Shown here piece by piece: positions 61,201-64,000 of a stretch of DNA of 64,000 nt. Location of the stretch: contig ML014186.1 in assembly GCA_003615045.1 (NCBI GenBank), positions 22,028 to 86,027 on the forward strand, in the 5' to 3' direction. The first letter of the stretch is position 1, and every line of letters starts with the position of its first letter. The notes under the pieces were generated by a model. The model saw nothing but the letters and a program-made list of their open reading frames with translations. It had not been told where the DNA came from and searched no databases. Made by a program: the position numbers and the translations under genes. The stretch is from Caulochytrium protostelioides (Eukaryota; Chytridiomycota; Caulochytriomycetes; Caulochytriales; Caulochytriaceae).

Positions 61201-64000
61201 TTCCACGTGATCCGCCACGGTACGACGCCCGGCCGGATCCGCTGCCAGCTCTTTTTCCACGACGCGGCGCGCAACCCGCCCGTGCCGCTGCAACTCGAAC
61301 TCCGCCTCGACCCAAAGGGCTCGACGACCCACATCGAGGCCGCCGCTCAGACGGTCGAGCTCGATCTCGACCGCCAGACGCAGTTTCCGGACCTTGCGAA
61401 GCTGGCGCAGCCCCGCTCGGCACTCATCCCGCGAGCCGTCTGGTCGCGCTATGTTCGATCCCGCCGCAGTCCGCACGGCGGATACGCTGCGCCACCGAAC
61501 GCCCCTGGCGCAGGCGAGGCCCCGGGCCATCATCTCTGTGGCGACGATCCACGCGGGAATCTTGGCTCGGACGGCGAGAGCGATCCGCTGTCGGAGTGCG
61601 AGGCCTACGCGAACCAGGACGCGGCCACCCTCCCCCGGGGCCGTCTGTCTAAGCCGCAGTCACGCAAACGCGGGCGAGGATCCAGCCATTCGGCCACGCA
61701 TGGCCGAGACCTGCTGCTCGAAGGGTACGGCAAGCAGACGCGATTGCGGCGACGCCAGGAAGCCGCGTTCCTCGCTTCGGGGCCGGCGCCAGCGGCCGGC
61801 GGCCGACCTGAAGCGACCCATGCGGCTGTGCGTGCTGCGCGATCTGATGCCATCGCGGAGGTCGATGCGGATGCCGATGGGGATAGGGATCGGGACAGGG
61901 AGGCGGATAGGGATACGGAGGCGGAGGCGGATGGGGGTGTCACGAGGGATATCGCTTCGGCGTCCCGGACCGAGGCGCCACGCGTCCCGCCGAACGCCGT
62001 CAGCATCGCCATTCTGGATGTCGATCGGATCGAGCGGCCGTCGTTGCCACCGCGAGAGCGCGACGCGGGGGCATCCACCCCGCGCGCAGCCACGTCCCTC
62101 CCGCCGCCGACCAACTCGCTGATACCGCCGCCGAACCCCCAAGCGGACCCACTGGTCTTGCCGTATCCGATCCCGGCGACGCCGGACGCCGCCTTTGAGG
62201 CTGAGCTGGCGAGCCTTGACGGCCCCCACGAGCTGGTGCTCAGTCTGTGCTGCGAACAGCTCGGCCATTACGCGCTTTTCCATGGCGCCGGAACCTACGC
62301 CCCCACGCACCACCTCGCGCCGGAGACCTTGCCGACCTCCGCGTCGCGGTCCCAGTTCCAGGGCGCCTGTGCTGACGCGGCCGCGTGGTGGCGCCTCTCC
62401 CCTGGCAAGCGCCGCGCTCTCGAACTCGCCCGCGCTCGCACGATGCGCCGCGTCCTACGCCACCTGAGCCCGTCGCTCATCCCGCCGCGGCCGGACTATG
62501 TCACCTATGTGGCGCGTCTCTCGCCAACCTTTATGGTCCGCCTCTGTCGCTTTATCGAGCAACTCGTCCCGCCGACGTCGTCGAGACTGCCCTCGACGCC
62601 CTCAACGCCGCTGGCCCTGCCGACGATGGGACCGACACGGCCGATGGGAGCGAGCGACCCCGGCGCGCCGACCCCAGCCCCTGAAGAGGGGGAAATGACG
62701 GATTGGTCCCGACGGCTCCATGATATGCTGCCGCCAGCCGTTGCCGAACCGAGGGTCAAGGCAGAGATCGCGTCGCCAATGGCGCCGATCCTGCCTGTGG
62801 CTTGCGAGACCCTTGCCGCGCAACCTGCGGAAAGTGACGCGAAGTGTAGCCATGACTCCCGCGATGTCCCATCGGAACGGGAGAGCGCGCGCGTGCCGTC
62901 TCGGCCATCCCCGGTGTACGGCGACGACATCTACTGCCAGGCATGTGGTCTGTGGATCTCCCCGCCGATGGCGACCTTCGTCGACGACATTCACGCGCAG
63001 CCTCTCGTGCGTGCCGCTGTGACTCGCGCGTCGCGTATCATCATCTCCTGTCTCTCGGACGCCGAGCGCGCCGATCCATCGCCGGCCGCCCGCCGGCGGC
63101 GCCGCTATGAACGCCACTGGATGCGCCAGCACGGCCACCCCGTCGATCTCCGCACCTTGCGCATCAGCTCGCGCACGCTGCTCGAAGACTTTATGCAGCG
63201 GCTTCCGCCTGCGAGACGCCCGCCGAAACACGCGTTTCTCGTGCCGCCGCCGCCGCCCGTGCCCGTGGTAACCTGTCCGCCATTGCCGCGCCTCACGCTG
63301 TTCGAGCCAAGACCACCGCCACTATCGAGAGCGTCGTCCATCGCGGACTTATCCCATCCGACGCCGCCGTCGCCTTCGCCGGGCGAGATGGCACTCGACC
63401 CCGTTGCGGGTGTGGCGAGCGATGACCTTGGAGACGCCCCTCTCTCCCCGGCGCTCTCCTCGGCATCCATGGTCTTCATGGCCACGCTCGCCGATCGCGA
63501 CCGCGCCATGGACGGGGCGGGCCACGACGATCTGGACGACGCCATCGAGATCGATGTGGCCAATGACACGGATGCCGTCGATCCCGTGAAGCTGGACGCT
63601 ATCCCGGCCCACGACGCCGGGCGGCCGCTGCTGCTGACGGCGTCGCCAACGCCTGCAGGCATGGTTCCCATCCGACTGCCCATCTGCCACCGCCCCATCG
63701 ACGCCGTCGTCCGCATCACGGCATCGTGGCCGCCACCGGTCCAGCGGGGGTGCCGGGCAATCGCCGAGATGCTGCTGCCCCTCGGGCTCCCTGGCTACAT
63801 GGCGCTCTTTGCCACGCCGTCTCCCGAGCGGCCTGTCGCGACAGCGGTGGACGCGCCGCCCCCGCCGGCCGCCGTCGCTCGCCCAGAGCAGACGTCGGAA
63901 TGGCTGACGACGCACCTCGTGCTCGCGGCCGCCAAGCACGTGTTCCTGCGACGCCTCTTTGACCGCGTCCAAGCCGCGGCGCGGGTCTCGCATCGCGCTC
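58255..64000 (+). CDS. YEATS2: YEATS2-like chromatin protein (runs off the window, 3' incomplete)
   Basis: One open frame of at least 1915 codons, with no stop before the window ends. The YEATS domain lies at ~906-1040: FYLKWRIKYGTIARW leads into THKWCAFLISDDP, IISKVRFFLPIAYRP, PPFHVIRHG, RIRCQLFFHD and VELDLDR. A zinc-finger-like motif at 463-486 (C464, C467, H481, C486; phrase LQGFINHCRIK) is the type that precedes YEATS in YEATS2-like proteins. A second CxxC (YCQACGLW) is near residue 1562. The rest is Pro/Ala/Ser-rich and acidic, with helical WWRLSPGKRRALELARARTM near 1375. YEATS2 reads acylated histone lysines in the ATAC acetyltransferase complex of animals. Here the pocket residues differ (see findings). 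The ATG at 58255 is the first in frame after a TAA at 58087; the true start could be 3' of it. Confidence 0.85.
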   Translation, partial: MAITRPNGAAGRANRPASSAGSSPSSPPGSPRRLPSRPDPRDAAASDEAEDPAPLAARTAAAAQSTAPSTPLTLQGGGSDGEALPRLYRPVPQRRDAMSATQRRETTVEALASPRSATAEAATGAPATRPLGTTAAVAAGPRARSHLPRLQLRTSADIDAIRQRLAEQFEFELLMKRQELALVRSELAFGQELLLKLEYVLRHRDPRLPIAGTLPVNEPAAAATETVAEAMIPVDPPPPPPVPASAPPPARPPPARPPPPATPERPLTARQLALREAHAAAAAAAAAAAAAAAAAQAAATQAAQAARESATPPRRTVSPSRSQTPPPPPYFPGLPWGLHHLATLADSLGLTGALPHPASGTDAPADGASPHDPSAASAAAAAAATAADEPARRSPLRPGGRRTASPPPPSFTPSPTSVSADRGGGAAAAAAATIAPHEPRPVAAVATALYARREDDGVYVRLNCPRCGRGDFLALQGFINHCRIKCDVELPSHQEAARICGTPVEPTDVPLDNFARRMPVRAGLSSGTDNVPLAQSLADHHRRPPPLPAPEPSAPPPAVGPLTSDMMTVPAGGGGGANGATQVTPGATTVSLPNSHPALFRAEAGMPSGVGTTVGPSLTPRDFAAIASLLGSRFKLTASTVALINSILALNGPAPWGLPERPDPDDQRAEALLAKPRPRLRVEKDVFDSGPSDHSSDAGSDTSEATASVVGRHARGIPGLAVPPPPSMLAAPVPAATVLVDDAVAMPRNLLYAWGVATGATPDEVRDAQAQAALRAKTKPTIREFDVAEPIVIDSDTDTEADADHRKGKLTNRRFVRLRPACKTFAVGGAAVPVHESSDDDAIEPPDPASLPLDLPIIADLTADAEADGADAFLSVDGAGPGSLLQPAWVRHQLAASAQPGQDSGNRFYLKWRIKYGTIARWTPPYLRLPDAAGLLNTHKWCAFLISDDPTHMNPGEIISKVRFFLPIAYRPHHIEDVHQPPFHVIRHGTTPGRIRCQLFFHDAARNPPVPLQLELRLDPKGSTTHIEAAAQTVELDLDRQTQFPDLAKLAQPRSALIPRAVWSRYVRSRRSPHGGYAAPPNAPGAGEAPGHHLCGDDPRGNLGSDGESDPLSECEAYANQDAATLPRGRLSKPQSRKRGRGSSHSATHGRDLLLEGYGKQTRLRRRQEAAFLASGPAPAAGGRPEATHAAVRAARSDAIAEVDADADGDRDRDREADRDTEAEADGGVTRDIASASRTEAPRVPPNAVSIAILDVDRIERPSLPPRERDAGASTPRAATSLPPPTNSLIPPPNPQADPLVLPYPIPATPDAAFEAELASLDGPHELVLSLCCEQLGHYALFHGAGTYAPTHHLAPETLPTSASRSQFQGACADAAAWWRLSPGKRRALELARARTMRRVLRHLSPSLIPPRPDYVTYVARLSPTFMVRLCRFIEQLVPPTSSRLPSTPSTPLALPTMGPTRPMGASDPGAPTPAPEEGEMTDWSRRLHDMLPPAVAEPRVKAEIASPMAPILPVACETLAAQPAESDAKCSHDSRDVPSERESARVPSRPSPVYGDDIYCQACGLWISPPMATFVDDIHAQPLVRAAVTRASRIIISCLSDAERADPSPAARRRRRYERHWMRQHGHPVDLRTLRISSRTLLEDFMQRLPPARRPPKHAFLVPPPPPVPVVTCPPLPRLTLFEPRPPPLSRASSIADLSHPTPPSPSPGEMALDPVAGVASDDLGDAPLSPALSSASMVFMATLADRDRAMDGAGHDDLDDAIEIDVANDTDAVDPVKLDAIPAHDAGRPLLLTASPTPAGMVPIRLPICHRPIDAVVRITASWPPPVQRGCRAIAEMLLPLGLPGYMALFATPSPERPVATAVDAPPPPAAVARPEQTSEWLTTHLVLAAAKHVFLRRLFDRVQAAARVSHRA
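59089..59136 (+). repeat. (GCCGCT)n polyAla-coding microsatellite
   Basis: About eight hexamer units encode polyAla between the N-terminal region and the zinc-finger-like motif of the YEATS protein. Confidence 0.85.

Noticed and set aside
1-64000. tRNA and rRNA genes
   Set aside because: Looked for B-box-like GGTTCRA motifs with paired stems and for conserved rRNA segments; none convincing by eye. A tRNA scan would be decisive.

Overview
The window looks like nuclear DNA of a flagellated (zoosporic) fungus with a GC-rich, gene-dense genome. Three things support this. Conserved eukaryotic genes carry short spliceosomal introns of about 90-250 bp. There is a fungal-type endopolyphosphatase (PPN1) beside other vacuolar genes. 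There is also a large SPEF2/CPC1-like ciliary central-pair protein, which only a cilium-building organism would keep. A chytrid- or blastoclad-like lineage fits best; the species cannot be fixed from the sequence. High GC makes long antisense and out-of-frame ORFs common, so calls rest on domain motifs and splice-consistent reading frames.

Layout: MCM4 (+, 618-3809) converges on a two-exon SPEF2-like gene (-, 3939-10561). A four-exon UBR7-like E3 ligase (-, 11404-13403) diverges from a COA1-like mitochondrial gene (+, 14359-14835). Three vacuole/lysosome genes follow: V-ATPase subunit H (+, three exons), PPN1-like endopolyphosphatase (-) and VAC14 (+). Next come a small polyQ ORF (+), a Glo3/ArfGAP2-3 gene (-, two exons) and an unidentified seven-exon helical protein (-, 29194-34163). 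PSF2 (GINS, +) and ESF1 (rRNA processing, -) converge at 35-39 kb.

From 39.1 to 41.9 kb lies a gene-poor, more AT-rich interval. It holds two decayed copies of a TnpB/Fanzor-like RuvC-III segment and a separate GC block of consecutive hairpins. After it are tubulin cofactor B (+, two exons) and poly(A) polymerase (-), converging; a coiled-coil protein (+) with a 20-bp perfect inverted repeat inside its coding sequence; a bZIP factor with an XBP1/Hac1-like basic region (+); a proline-rich protein with a C-terminal CH domain (-); and a very long YEATS2-like gene (+) that runs off the right edge.

Functional groups: MCM4 and PSF2 both belong to the CMG replicative helicase. VMA13, PPN1 and VAC14 act on vacuolar acidification, polyphosphate and PI(3,5)P2. 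Glo3 serves COPI traffic. ESF1, poly(A) polymerase, the bZIP factor and the YEATS protein serve RNA and gene expression. SPEF2 and cofactor B relate to microtubules. Most genes sit as convergent pairs sharing short 3' regions or divergent pairs sharing 0.9-1.4 kb upstream regions.
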